From Neorhizobium sp. NCHU2750 (GTDB lineage: Bacteria; Pseudomonadota; Alphaproteobacteria; Rhizobiales; Rhizobiaceae), in NCBI RefSeq assembly GCF_003597675.1, contig NZ_CP030830.1, positions 124,001 to 188,000 on the forward strand: a stretch of 64,000 bases of DNA, in the 5' to 3' direction. Numbering within the stretch: the stretch's first letter is position 1; every line of letters starts with the position of its first letter. The translations under genes and the position numbers were made by a program. The notes under the pieces were generated by a model that searched no databases, was not told the origin of the DNA, and saw only the letters and a list, made by a program, of their open reading frames with translations. Of this stretch, positions 1 to 8,451 are shown piece by piece.

Positions 1-299
1 AGGCGGCTGCGTCAGATCGGTTTGTCGGCGGGCCTCCTGTTTCCGAAACGGTCTATGCCTCAAAGCCAGTAAGGCTGACCGATAGCCTCGATGTAACCGT
101 CGAGGTTTCGCTCTGGTATGGAGAGGGAAGCGGAAAACCGCTTGCCGGCGACGTCTCCTTCACGATCGACGGACCGTTCGAGCACCAGTCGCTAGCTGTG
201 GCGGGTGCCACGCTCGAACGGCTGGCCACTTCGCTCGGCGACATGAGGGGCAGTTCGGGCGAGAAGTCTCTCGCCGTCGTGCCTGAGCAATGCCGATAA
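1..299 (+). CDS. 3' end of an unidentified CDS (partial)
   Basis: An open frame enters from the left edge (codons begin at base 3) and ends at TAA 297-299, giving about 98 residues. The codon choice is GC-rich and coding-like. The residues contain a run resembling a beta-rich region (TVEVSLWYGEGSGK) and end in PEQCR. I do not recognise the family and no motif suggests a function. It lies on the same strand as the PepSY gene, 58 bases upstream of it. The 5' end lies outside the window. Confidence 0.5.
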   Translation, partial: AAASDRFVGGPPVSETVYASKPVRLTDSLDVTVEVSLWYGEGSGKPLAGDVSFTIDGPFEHQSLAVAGATLERLATSLGDMRGSSGEKSLAVVPEQCR

Positions 300-357
300 G
301 GAACTTTCGGCCACCGCAATGCATTCCGTCTCCACAAATCCATGGAGACATCCCCCT

Positions 358-621
358 ATGAAGATCACCGCATACGCCGTTTGCCTGTCCATTATCGCGC
401 TCCCGACCTTGGCTTCGGCATCTGACCGTCCCGGTAGGGACTGGATCCAGAAGCCGGAGTTGAAGCAACAGATGCAGGCGGCTGGCTATAGCGCCATCGT
501 CGTCGGGGCGGATGACGGACACTGGGAAGGCGAGGCTGTGAAGGATGGGCGCATCGTCGAATTCCATGCTGACGCCCGCACCGGAAAGATCACCAAGTCC
601 GAGCCTAAAACGGAAGAATAA
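358..621 (+). CDS. PepSY-domain periplasmic protein
   Basis: An 87-residue protein. Residues 1-21 form a signal peptide (MKITAYAVCL, then cleavage near ASAS). The rest fits one small PepSY repeat: a helix with QMQAAGYSAIVV, followed by a strand pattern around GHWEGEAVKDGRIVEFHAD and ending in TGKITK. PepSY domains are usually periplasmic and bind or inhibit partner proteins or sense ligands; the partner is unknown here. An upstream in-frame ATG at 319 would destroy the signal peptide. The ATG at 358 has a GGAGA-like ribosome site 9 bases upstream, so I use it. The gene is followed by the acid phosphatase gene on the same strand. Confidence 0.75.
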   Translation: MKITAYAVCLSIIALPTLASASDRPGRDWIQKPELKQQMQAAGYSAIVVGADDGHWEGEAVKDGRIVEFHADARTGKITKSEPKTEE

Positions 622-727
622 TCGAATTGCCCTCTGGAGCATCGGCCCCCGAGGGCGCTTATAAAATTGACACTGCGGTCTCAGGGTCCCATGAAATCAC
701 GTCGACATCATCGAACGGAGATCATGG

Positions 728-1411
728 ATGAAATTTTCCGCGTGCTATCTTGCCATTCTCGCGGCCTTGGCGACTTCGCCGGCCTTCGCTGACGATACCA
801 GCTTTGGCGGCTCGACCACTGACCAGCTCGCGCACCAGGATCCTATCCACTGGGTGGACGTCGGCCAGATCGAGAAGTCGCTGGAAGGGAAGCCGCCGAT
901 GACGGTCGGCTTCGACATCGACGATACCGTGCTGTTTTCCAGCCCATGCTTCTTTTACGGCCAGCAGAAATATTCGCCGGGCAAGTTCGACTACCTGAAG
1001 AACCAGGCGTTTTGGGATGACATCAACAAGAACTGTGACATCAACTACTCCATCCCGAAGGATGTCGCGGCCAAGCTGATCGCCATGCATACCAAGCGCG
1101 GCGACACGATCTATTTCATCACCGGTCGCACCAAGAGCGAAGGCGAACGGGTCACCGAGACGATCAAGCGTGATTTCAACATGGATAAGATCAATCCGGT
1201 CGTGTTCACCGCTGGCGACGCCACCAAAACCGCCTTCCTCAAAGATAAGGGCGTGAAGATCTACTACGGCGATGCCGATGGCGACATGAAGCAGGCAATC
1301 GAAGTTGGCGCACGGCCGATCCGCGTCTTGCGCGCATCGAACACGACCTATAAGCCGATGCCCAAGAACGGATCCTTCGGCGAGGAAGTGATCGTCGACT
1401 CTGATCACTGA
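728..1411 (+). CDS. aphA: Class B (AphA-type) acid phosphatase
   Basis: A 227-residue HAD-superfamily phosphomonoesterase. It has a signal peptide of about 21 residues ending in SPAFA, so it should act in the periplasm on organic phosphomonoesters such as nucleotides. The class B signature FDIDDTVLFSSP (residues 62-73) carries the nucleophile and acid/base aspartates. YYGDADGDM near residue 180 is the second metal-binding motif, and the length matches the AphA family. An ATG lies at 724 in another frame; the start at 728 follows AACGGAGATC. A TTGACA box at 666-671 could be the -35 of its promoter, but no strong -10 is present. Confidence 0.88.
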   Translation: MKFSACYLAILAALATSPAFADDTSFGGSTTDQLAHQDPIHWVDVGQIEKSLEGKPPMTVGFDIDDTVLFSSPCFFYGQQKYSPGKFDYLKNQAFWDDINKNCDINYSIPKDVAAKLIAMHTKRGDTIYFITGRTKSEGERVTETIKRDFNMDKINPVVFTAGDATKTAFLKDKGVKIYYGDADGDMKQAIEVGARPIRVLRASNTTYKPMPKNGSFGEEVIVDSDH

Positions 1412-1435
1412 CGAATCGCCTTGAAAACCCTGTGG

Positions 1436-1459
1436 GCTGCCCGTCAACTGTCGGGCAGC
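1436..1459 (+). terminator. Hairpin after aphA
   Basis: A perfect 8-bp inverted repeat (GCTGCCCG / CGGGCAGC) with an 8-base loop starts 25 bases after the phosphatase stop codon. Only a short pyrimidine-rich run follows (CTCTCTC), so it is a weak intrinsic terminator or an mRNA 3' stabiliser. Confidence 0.5.
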
Positions 1460-1658
1460 GATCTCTCTCAACGCCAGATATTCCCATGGCATCAGAAATA
1501 CGGAAAAACGTTCATTGCGGTCTCTCCCACTACGATACCATTTATGCATAACACGTCTTGCGCCATCATCTCGGCAGGATGAAGTTGAATGCCACGAATT
1601 GAGCGTAGTACCAGGCTGGCCTTAGTCAACGTAGTAACCGAACAACCCGTATAACGGC

Positions 1659-1999
1659 AGAGGCGTAGCCGAGCGGCACACCAAAGCGGATGCCGTACTT
1701 TGGTCACCGCGCTATTCCGAACTTTCGATCGAGACCGACTTGAAGCTGGGCTTGGTCGAGCGTTGCACGGAGTACCTTTGCCCGCTGAAAAGAGCGATCG
1801 GTCCGCCCCCAGAGATGTCCGATCACGATTTGCTCGTCAAAGCGCTAGAGGTAAATGGACGACTTTCCAGCCATACGAGTTTGAGGAGGATGGTCGTAGG
1901 GAAGAGGCAATTTTTATCCTTGACGCTCAACCAGACACGTATCGATCTCACAGGGATTTCGGTTTTCCTTCTGTCGAAAGATTCAAAGCCAGCTCATAA
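1659..1999 (+). pseudogene. Frameshifted remnant of an unidentified gene
   Basis: Two overlapping frames read like one protein broken by a frameshift near 1860. The first frame (about 1659-1860) gives stretches such as LWSPRYSELSIETDLKLG and MSDHDLLVKALEV. The second (about 1863-1999) gives QPYEFEEDGRREEAIFIL and SHRDFGFPSVERF, then a stop at 1997-1999. Both halves have a natural amino-acid mix, unlike the arginine- and serine-rich shadow frames nearby. No start codon or ribosome site is evident. Its last 52 bases overlap the 3' end of the convergent Fic gene. I do not recognise the family; the call is inference from composition. Confidence 0.4.
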
Positions 2000-3090
2000 G
2001 CCGTGCTGCGGCCGCCGGCCTCGCCTTTGTTCAGGATGCCTTTCGCCAAGAGGTCTGCGATGTCACGCGCGGCTGTGTCCTGAGACGCATTCGTCAATTT
2101 GGCCCACTTGGTCGATGTCAGCTTTCCCTCAAAATTCCCTTCCAGCAACCGGTTGAGAACCTTTGCCTGTCGCGGATTGAGATCAAGAGCGGCATGGCTT
2201 TGCCAGAACTGATTTTTGAGCATGACATTGTCGAGGGTCAACAATGCTGCGCTCACCGCGCTGCCCAGACGATCGAGGAACCACGTCACCCATTGCGTGA
2301 TATCCAGATCCTCATGGCTGGTGATCGCCTGTAAAGCTTCATAATAGCCGGTGCGCGATTTCTCGATGGCTGCGGACATGGAATATAGCCGCTGAGCTCC
2401 CCCACCGCTGCGCGCGAGCGTCATATCTGCGATCGCGCGCGTTATGCGGCCATTCCCGTCCCCGAATGGATGAATGGCCACGAACCAGAGATGGGCGACC
2501 GCTGCTTTGATAAGGGGATCCATCGCTTGCGATCCGTTGAACCAATCAAGGAAGGCCGTCATTTCCTTTTCCAGGCTTTCGGCAGGCGGGGCCACATAAT
2601 GCACCTTCTCATGTCCGAACGCACCAGACACGATTTCCATGCGACCGCCGGAATCGTCGCGCCATTCACCGACGCGAAGCTTATGTCCCCATTCGTTGCG
2701 GCCGGTCGGAAAGAGGGCGGCATGCCACTGGAATAAGCGCTCCGCTGTCAACGGTGTGGAGCAGTTTACGGTGGCATCGAGCGTGATGTGAACAATGCCC
2801 TCGACAGAGCGATTTGGCGTAACGAAGCCCTCAATGTCGATACCGAGCCGCCTTGCCAGAGATGACCTGACCTGTTGTTCGTCCAGTCGCTCTCCTTCGA
2901 TCGCGGACGATTTGACTACGTCATCGGTCAAGGCCTGCAGAAATGTTGCCTCGCGGGTGCGAAAACCGAGGCCCTCGACCCGACCGATCAGGCGGCCTTG
3001 ATCAAGCCGAACTGCCGCAACACTGGCCGCAAGCGGGTCTGACTGCCAATGGAATGATGGCCATTTAGGAGACTGCCAAATATAGGTCAT
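1948..3090 (-). CDS. Fic/Fido enzyme with DUF4172 N-terminus and C-terminal winged helix
   Basis: A 380-residue protein (a TTG two codons upstream is less likely; family members begin MTYIW-like). Residues 1-90 resemble the DUF4172 leader and contain the inhibitory motif SxxxEG (SSAIEG, about residues 61-66), typical of class II Fic proteins. The catalytic Fic motif HPFGDGNGRITR lies at about residues 207-218 with all key residues. Such enzymes usually transfer AMP to a hydroxyl side chain. The last 90 residues look like a winged helix-turn-helix (LTNASQDTAARDIADL), as in Fic proteins thought to repress their own gene. A compound inverted repeat sits directly upstream. It neighbours a large recombinase and hipBA, which suggests a mobile or defensive context. 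Confidence 0.88.
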   Translation of the reverse strand: MTYIWQSPKWPSFHWQSDPLAASVAAVRLDQGRLIGRVEGLGFRTREATFLQALTDDVVKSSAIEGERLDEQQVRSSLARRLGIDIEGFVTPNRSVEGIVHITLDATVNCSTPLTAERLFQWHAALFPTGRNEWGHKLRVGEWRDDSGGRMEIVSGAFGHEKVHYVAPPAESLEKEMTAFLDWFNGSQAMDPLIKAAVAHLWFVAIHPFGDGNGRITRAIADMTLARSGGGAQRLYSMSAAIEKSRTGYYEALQAITSHEDLDITQWVTWFLDRLGSAVSAALLTLDNVMLKNQFWQSHAALDLNPRQAKVLNRLLEGNFEGKLTSTKWAKLTNASQDTAARDIADLLAKGILNKGEAGGRSTAYELALNLSTEGKPKSL

Positions 3091-3108
3091 GCTCAAGATA
3101 AGCCGGTG

Positions 3109-3174
3109 TTGCGGAGAATAGCAAGTCTATTGACCGCAAATATGCGGAGATTAGTACTCGTAATCTCCGCATAT
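3109..3174. promoter_or_regulatory. Compound TGCGG/CCGCA operator upstream of the Fic gene
   Basis: Within 66 bases there are four alternating half-sites: TGCGGAGAATA (3110-3120), CCGCA (3134-3138), TGCGGAGATTA (3143-3153) and TAATCTCCGCA (3161-3171). The last two form a perfect 14-bp inverted repeat (3140-3153 with 3161-3174) around a 7-base spacer. The array ends about 19 bases from the Fic start codon. It is a plausible operator for the winged-helix tail of the Fic protein itself; that assignment is inference. Confidence 0.6.
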
Positions 3175-3500
3175 GGGTACGAGCGACGCGATCCTGAACT
3201 GATCGCAGAGCGGTTTAAACCTCCGATTTGGGTTGACGGCGTTTTCATCACTTCTTCTCGCGACAGCCTTTGATCTGGACATGCCTGACCGAGGTTGGTT
3301 ATCCTCGCGTCGCTCTGGTCCCAGGGATTAAGGGAATCCGCTCCGGCGGATGACAAGCTCGGCCCGGCTTGCTCCCAGGGCTTCATCGACTCGAGCTTTT
3401 CATCCCTCACTACTGTGCGGCAACGGCTCTAGAGCGAAACAACGACTGCGGCTCGGAAGTAGGCCGTGGTTTACATCCGAGCCAAGCATCTCATGCGATT
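3175..3500. other. Non-coding gap between the Fic operator and the recombinase
   Basis: No supported gene is present. An open frame of 105 codons on the minus strand (3093-3410) runs through the palindromic operator, has no family resemblance, and is treated as spurious. The stretch contains several short GC-rich inverted segments but no clear attachment site or tRNA. Confidence 0.4.
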
Positions 3501-5864
3501 TTACGCAGCTTCCCAAACTTGATTGAGAATTTTAGCTGCCAACGCAGCCTTGTCTTGCGGTAGAAAGCGACCGTAGTGCTGTTGCACGACATCGGGCGTA
3601 TCCTGAATGGCGTAGCTCGCCTGCTCGTATGAGCCGGTCTGCTTCAAAATATGCGTCGCAAGAATGTCCCGCAAGTTATGCGGGCCATGCGGCAGCAAGC
3701 CCTTGATTGCACCGCGTCCGGTGTAGGGATTGTATATCCCGTAGCGTTGAATAACCGTCCGCCAAGCTTCGTAGAACGTGGTTGAGTTGTAGGCTGCATC
3801 GATGCTGGTCCTCTTCACGGTTTTTACGAACAGCGTCCCGGGATCCTTTGCACCGCCGAGCAGAACACCTCGATGTCGGCCGATGTAAGCATCCAGATAT
3901 TTGTAGAGATCGAGCAGGTCCGGCAGGATAAGCCGGAACGGCTTTTGTCCGAAGAAAGAGGAGCCGGAGTTTTTAAATGCGACAGATGGGATCAGGACCT
4001 CCCACCCATGGTCGCGATCGCTCCAGCGCAACTCGCCGCATTTCATATCTTCAAGCCGGCGTTCCGATGTTGGATAATGTCCTCGTGGGCAGACACGCAG
4101 TTGACGAAGGTTTTTCTGCCGCAGCCCGAGATGCAGGCCAAGCCTGAGCAGCAGGAACGACCTGACGGCCTCGGCCGCCGGCCGTGGATATCTGTTCTCA
4201 TCCGGCATACGTGCAAGGATCTCGTCTGTGATCTTGCGATATTCCGCCAACGGGCTCTCGGCTTCGAGGACACACATGATCGGCTCGAACGGGTCACGAT
4301 GAACACGCATGACGCGTTGGATTTCCTTAGAGCGATTGGCGGCGTGCCGATGAAGCGCGTCGCAGGCGCCATGCCAGTCGCGAGCTGCGAAGTCGATTTC
4401 TTCCTGTTCGACCAAGCCCGAGATCGGCTTGGCGTTCTGGACCAGTTCCGGGTGCTGCCGTATCCAACCGACATCCGTGCGAGTAAGGGCTTGGGCAACC
4501 ATCAGCATGTCCTCTTCCCATTTGGTGTAGAAGCCACGGCGCTGTTCCCGCCACTGCAGATACCAGTCCCAAACGCCAGGAAAGATCAGCAGACCGAAAC
4601 TCAACTGAGAGAGCGGCACGCCAAAACCCTTTACTGCACCGTTAGGTGAAGCGGCTAGCGCCCCAAACATGAGCCCGAGATGTTCAATCTTCTGAAAGGC
4701 CGTTTCCTTACCCCAAACGCCATTCCGCTGAAATCCAATTGCCGTTAACGTCGAGGTTTTGAAGCGGACAAGATCTGCCATTTCCATGGCAAGCCGCGGA
4801 GGCGCATCGACGACGCCTGACAGCAAATCGGGATCATCACACTCGGCCACGACTTTCTGATTTGCTCCAACCGCAGATGCCAGGGATCTCGGTGACAACG
4901 TGCTTCCGCCATAGGTGACGCCGGGAAAGCGGATTGCATAACGTTGCTTGCTGGCCGCCGCCTGATAGCGACGATATTCTGTCGATCCGGAAATGATCAC
5001 ACGGCGCACCCAATCAAGGACCTCTTCGCGCTTGGTGAAGGGCAGACTGCTGAAATCATCCGGCAGGTGCAATGCAATCCTGCGCCTCTCAGCCGGGCTG
5101 ATCTCACCGAGATTGTGACCATAAAGGGAGCGCGCCTGGTGCGGCAGCTTCTCCTTGAAATATCCCTCTGGCAAACGATAGCGCCGCTCGATCCTACGGA
5201 GGATATCGAAACTTGCAACTGATCTGGGCACTCGCTCGCCCTGAACCCAGGATAACAATGTCTTGTTGTCGAAGGCCTCATTGAGATGAACAACGGCGCG
5301 GTAGAGCTGCCAATATGTGTCGCCGAACCGCCGCATGTGATAAACCAGTGCGTCCTGAAAGCTCGCCGGATCTTCTTTCGCTTCGAATAGTGGTTCTGGG
5401 AACGGACTGATCGGCTTCGGTGCAGGTCCAGGCTGTGTCGACGTAGACCGGACAAAGGAACCGTCGGCCGCTGCGCATTGGGGCTTTCTGGTGGAAGGCG
5501 GGCAAGCGGCCTTCCTCGCGGCCGCCTTTTTTACCTGATATGCCATCGGCTTTGGCGGCCGCCGTTCTTCCGTGGCTGGTGGAGCGCCGAGCCAGCGGAT
5601 GATCGCATCCAGGCCTGGCCGGAGCTGCTTTTTCAGTTCTAGCGTCAACTCGGCTTCGATCCCACAGGCCTGAGCAATCGTCGCCCAGTCGATATGGCCA
5701 TTCAGGAGCGGTGGTGATTTTCGGTAGATGATCAAACTGGCCAGGTAGGGCCGGATATTCTCCAACACCCGCCGGGATGCGATTGGTGCGATACGCAACT
5801 CGCAGAATTCGGATATCTTTCGCTGAAAATGACGTGATGAAATGTCGTTTTTGGTCATGCTCAT
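3501..5864 (-). CDS. Very large tyrosine recombinase / integrase-like protein
   Basis: A 787-residue protein whose C-terminus carries the tyrosine recombinase catalytic set. Arg I lies in LGLRQKNLRQL (about R582), a candidate Lys at 631, HNLRD supplies HxxR (H729/R732), ATHIL follows, and the nucleophile is Tyr764 in QQHYGRF. It is about twice the usual integrase length. The N-terminal 550 residues are unrecognised; they have a basic Pro/Ala-rich linker (about 95-160) and a possible DNA-binding part near 170-240. The start at 5864 follows GAGAGAAACGG; Met3 (5858) is the alternative. Its substrate sites are not visible. It divides the Fic gene from hipBA, consistent with an inserted element. 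Confidence 0.75.
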   Translation of the reverse strand: MSMTKNDISSRHFQRKISEFCELRIAPIASRRVLENIRPYLASLIIYRKSPPLLNGHIDWATIAQACGIEAELTLELKKQLRPGLDAIIRWLGAPPATEERRPPKPMAYQVKKAAARKAACPPSTRKPQCAAADGSFVRSTSTQPGPAPKPISPFPEPLFEAKEDPASFQDALVYHMRRFGDTYWQLYRAVVHLNEAFDNKTLLSWVQGERVPRSVASFDILRRIERRYRLPEGYFKEKLPHQARSLYGHNLGEISPAERRRIALHLPDDFSSLPFTKREEVLDWVRRVIISGSTEYRRYQAAASKQRYAIRFPGVTYGGSTLSPRSLASAVGANQKVVAECDDPDLLSGVVDAPPRLAMEMADLVRFKTSTLTAIGFQRNGVWGKETAFQKIEHLGLMFGALAASPNGAVKGFGVPLSQLSFGLLIFPGVWDWYLQWREQRRGFYTKWEEDMLMVAQALTRTDVGWIRQHPELVQNAKPISGLVEQEEIDFAARDWHGACDALHRHAANRSKEIQRVMRVHRDPFEPIMCVLEAESPLAEYRKITDEILARMPDENRYPRPAAEAVRSFLLLRLGLHLGLRQKNLRQLRVCPRGHYPTSERRLEDMKCGELRWSDRDHGWEVLIPSVAFKNSGSSFFGQKPFRLILPDLLDLYKYLDAYIGRHRGVLLGGAKDPGTLFVKTVKRTSIDAAYNSTTFYEAWRTVIQRYGIYNPYTGRGAIKGLLPHGPHNLRDILATHILKQTGSYEQASYAIQDTPDVVQQHYGRFLPQDKAALAAKILNQVWEAA

Positions 5865-6024
5865 TCCGTTTCTCTCGGCGCCAATGCCGAGGGCGAGCGG
5901 AAATAGGGTGTCGCATTTAATAAAATCATACCTGCCGCTGTGCGGATTAGGACGTCAACTATTGTGGTCGGTGCCTCGCGACAGTGAGCCCTTGGGGGCT
6001 CATTCTGGACTTGGAGATATGTAA

Positions 6025-6095
6025 GCAGATCATTTTGATAGCGAAACGCTTGACAAAAGAGCCGCATACGTCTCCTTTAAGAGAAAATGATCTGC
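6025..6095. promoter_or_regulatory. Inverted-repeat operator/promoter of hipBA
   Basis: A perfect 12-bp inverted repeat, GCAGATCATTTT (6025-6036) and AAAATGATCTGC (6084-6095), flanks 47 bases that include a TTGACA box (6050-6055). The right arm covers the first candidate ATG of hipB (6087). HipB proteins are known to bind inverted repeats in their own promoter; the assignment of this repeat to HipB is inference. Confidence 0.55.
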
Positions 6096-6419
6096 CTGGG
6101 TATCAATGTGAGCGATTTGTCAAAACCTCTGTTGGAAATTGGTAGCCTGTTAAAGGCGGCTCGCAAGGACCTCCAACTCACACAGGAGCAGGTTGCCGAT
6201 ATGGCGGGCATCTCGCGCCCGAGGTATCGCGAAATCGAGGTCGGGAGCGCTGCTGCCCGCGTTACGACATTGATCAACATCACGCGCGCGCTCGGTCTGG
6301 AACTGATGCTCATCCCGAAAGCGATCGCCCCGGCAGTCAATGCTCTCCTAAAGCCTCATGATGACGATGATGATCTGCCAGCCTTTGCTGTCAGCCCGGA
6401 GAGCGACGATCATGACTGA
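6087..6419 (+). CDS. hipB: HipB-like XRE-family antitoxin
   Basis: A protein of 110 residues, or 103 if the in-frame GTG at 6108 is the true start. A Cro/C1-type helix-turn-helix covers about residues 18-75 (LTQEQVADMAGISRPRYREIE), and the tail is acidic (HDDDDDLP). It should bind the hip promoter and neutralise HipA. Its stop codon lies inside the hipA start region (ATGACTGA, 8-base overlap), so the two are translationally coupled. The first ATG sits within the right arm of the upstream inverted repeat, which makes the GTG start plausible. Confidence 0.85.
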   Translation: MICLGINVSDLSKPLLEIGSLLKAARKDLQLTQEQVADMAGISRPRYREIEVGSAAARVTTLINITRALGLELMLIPKAIAPAVNALLKPHDDDDDLPAFAVSPESDDHD

Positions 6420-7665
6420 TGTTCCGGTTCATCCGAAGTCCATTTCGTCTCTCGAGGTATTCCTAAATGATCTGAAAATTGGGACGATCGTCAGGACCCC
6501 TGGCGACTTTAACGCATTCAGCTTCGAGGACAGCTATCGTGCGACTGGCGGGTTCCCTGTGCTCAGCCTGTCTTTTCGTTCAGCCACCGGTGGTCTCCGC
6601 AAAGATCCGAAGCCAGTAGCCAGAGCACTGCCTGCGTTCTTTGCCAATCTTCTGCCGGAAGACAAGCTGCGCGAAGCGATGGAGAAGCACCACGCAGGCA
6701 GTGTCCGGGCCGGAAACGACTTCGATCTCCTTGTCGCGCTTGGTTCGGATCTGCCCGGAGCCGTTCGTGTCGCGCCGAGCGGAGGCGCTGTTGCTTCTGT
6801 CGATGCGCGTTCGCGCCCCAGACCAAAAGCCCGATTTTCTCTGGCAGGTGTCCAGATGAAGCTCTCTGTCATCAAGAACACAGGCAAGGGTGGAGGACTG
6901 ACCATCCCGCTCGGCGACGAGCAGGGTTCGTACATTGCCAAGTTCCCCTCGACATCTTTCCCCGGCGTCTCCGAGAACGAATACGCTCAACTCGCCTTGG
7001 CCGAAGCTATCGGGATGGACGTACCGGAGCGCGAACTTGTCGAACAAGCAGATTTTGAGGGCATTCCGGAAGAATTTTCGACGCTGTCAGATGGCAAAGT
7101 CCTATTGGTCAAGCGGTTCGATCGTGAGGCCAATGGTGAGCGTATCCACATGGAAGATTTCGCCCAGGTATTTGGTATCTATCCTTCCCGAAAATACGAA
7201 GGGGCGGCGTATCATGACATCGCCAGAGCGCTCGCAATCGCGGTCTCAACGGCGACCTCGCTCGAATTCGTACGACGGCTGGCTTTCGCCGTCATGACTG
7301 GTAACGGCGATATGCATCTCAAAAACTGGTCGGTGACCTACGGTGGTGTGGGCGACAAACCTGCGATCGCCCCAGTTTACGACGTACTCTCAACAATCCC
7401 GTATATTCCAGCTGACGCAATGGCACTGTCGCTTGCTGGCGAGCGCTCATTCAAGGCGATGAATGCCCAGAGATGGAAAGCATTCGCCAATCGGGCACAA
7501 TTGCCGGAAGCTGCAGTCCTCAGAGCGGTGACCGAAATTGTGGGCCAGGTCGACAGGTTTTGGTGGTCCTTACCAGAACGGACTTATGTTCCCCAAAAAG
7601 TGCTGGAACGCATCGACGGGCATGTCAAGGCGATGGTGCCAATCCTTGGCACATGCGCCGAGTAG
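6412..7665 (+). CDS. hipA: HipA-family serine/threonine kinase toxin
   Basis: A 417-residue HipA kinase. An N-terminal couple_hipA domain (about 1-110, FANLLPEDKLREAM) precedes the kinase lobe. The lobe has the ATP loop region FSLAGVQMKLSV, the Lys-bearing YIAKFPS strand, and the catalytic loop GNGDMHLKNWSV followed by PVYDVLS. All key residues are present, so an active kinase is expected. Family members phosphorylate glutamyl-tRNA synthetase or other synthetases and cause dormancy. The ATG at 6412 overlaps the hipB stop. The earlier in-frame ATGs (from 6358) lie inside hipB. Confidence 0.9.
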   Translation: MTDVPVHPKSISSLEVFLNDLKIGTIVRTPGDFNAFSFEDSYRATGGFPVLSLSFRSATGGLRKDPKPVARALPAFFANLLPEDKLREAMEKHHAGSVRAGNDFDLLVALGSDLPGAVRVAPSGGAVASVDARSRPRPKARFSLAGVQMKLSVIKNTGKGGGLTIPLGDEQGSYIAKFPSTSFPGVSENEYAQLALAEAIGMDVPERELVEQADFEGIPEEFSTLSDGKVLLVKRFDREANGERIHMEDFAQVFGIYPSRKYEGAAYHDIARALAIAVSTATSLEFVRRLAFAVMTGNGDMHLKNWSVTYGGVGDKPAIAPVYDVLSTIPYIPADAMALSLAGERSFKAMNAQRWKAFANRAQLPEAAVLRAVTEIVGQVDRFWWSLPERTYVPQKVLERIDGHVKAMVPILGTCAE

Positions 7666-7809
7666 GCCGGCTTCGCACCGCTAGAATCGTCCTGCGAGGG
7701 TATCCACCAGAAAATCATGAATAGGTGCCAACTGGGTCGTTGGTTCTGATCCAGTCAGGACCGGATAGGCCCACTATCTCGGTATTCAGCGCCCGTCTAT
7801 GGTGTGCGT
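7666..7809. other. Gap between hipA and nrsF
   Basis: No gene is supported here. On the minus strand a segment near 7720-7765 translates as GPDWIRTNDPVG, a string that recurs in spurious bacterial ORFs and is not taken as coding. Confidence 0.35.
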
Positions 7810-8451
7810 TCACCAACGCAGCAAAGGTCGAGACAAGATCAATCCAGCCAGTCCAGACAGTGCTATGCCTGAACTGTACCAGAGCGCGACGAATGGAAGG
7901 CCATTTTCGATGCAGCCCCACGAGTAAGTCCAGGCACCAAGTGATCCCGCAGCCAGACCCGCGGCAAAGCCTGCCATCGGCAAGTTGGTTGGAGCGCTTC
8001 TCCGCAGGAACACGGTAATCGCGATGAATATCGGCGCGGCGGAAACCAGAATGATGAAAGGGCAGAACCAGGCGGAAATGCCAAAGATCAGCCTTGGGTA
8101 GTCTTCTGCCGGGGATGAATGCAGCTGCCAGAGGCCGAGTGCCACGAGCGCAATATAGATTGCAAACAAAGCAATGCCGAGTCGGCTTGGATTGCCGCCG
8201 GGGCGGGCAACAACCATAAGGGCTGTAATCGCGGCCATGGCCAATGCCAGCGGATAGATTGACTTTACCCAAAACGCAGGCAGATAGATGGCTGTGGCAA
8301 GATCCGGCCGCAGCCCATGCCCGAGAAGGATCACGGCCGCCGACAACAGTATGCCAGGTATCAGCAAGAAAGCGAGCAGCCGCCCGAGCGCTCCAGGCGG
8401 TACCGGCTGCAGATTGCTTGCCAGTCTGTCGATAAGATCATCCGTCTTCAC
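7810..8451 (-). CDS. nrsF: NrsF-type membrane anti-sigma factor (DUF1109)
   Basis: A 213-residue inner-membrane protein with about six hydrophobic segments, matching the DUF1109/NrsF family that sequesters ECF sigma factor SigF. Cysteines at 130 (AWFCPF) and 180 (SWGCIE) correspond closely to the pair at 131 and 181 reported as needed for sensing chromate or cadmium in Caulobacter NrsF. The GTG start overlaps the 3' end of the sigma gene by 14 bases, so the two are co-translated. The ribosome site GAGAGG lies upstream of the GTG. Confidence 0.9.
   Translation of the reverse strand: MKTDDLIDRLASNLQPVPPGALGRLLAFLLIPGILLSAAVILLGHGLRPDLATAIYLPAFWVKSIYPLALAMAAITALMVVARPGGNPSRLGIALFAIYIALVALGLWQLHSSPAEDYPRLIFGISAWFCPFIILVSAAPIFIAITVFLRRSAPTNLPMAGFAAGLAAGSLGAWTYSWGCIENGLPFVALWYSSGIALSGLAGLILSRPLLRW

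Noticed and set aside
3093..3410. 105-codon minus-strand frame upstream of the Fic gene
   Set aside because: It runs through the palindromic operator, overlaps the Fic start and has no family resemblance.
7720..7765. Minus-strand translation GPDWIRTNDPVG, possibly a tRNA-like remnant
   Set aside because: The DNA does not fold into a tRNA with a normal T-loop and the peptide string is known from spurious ORFs.
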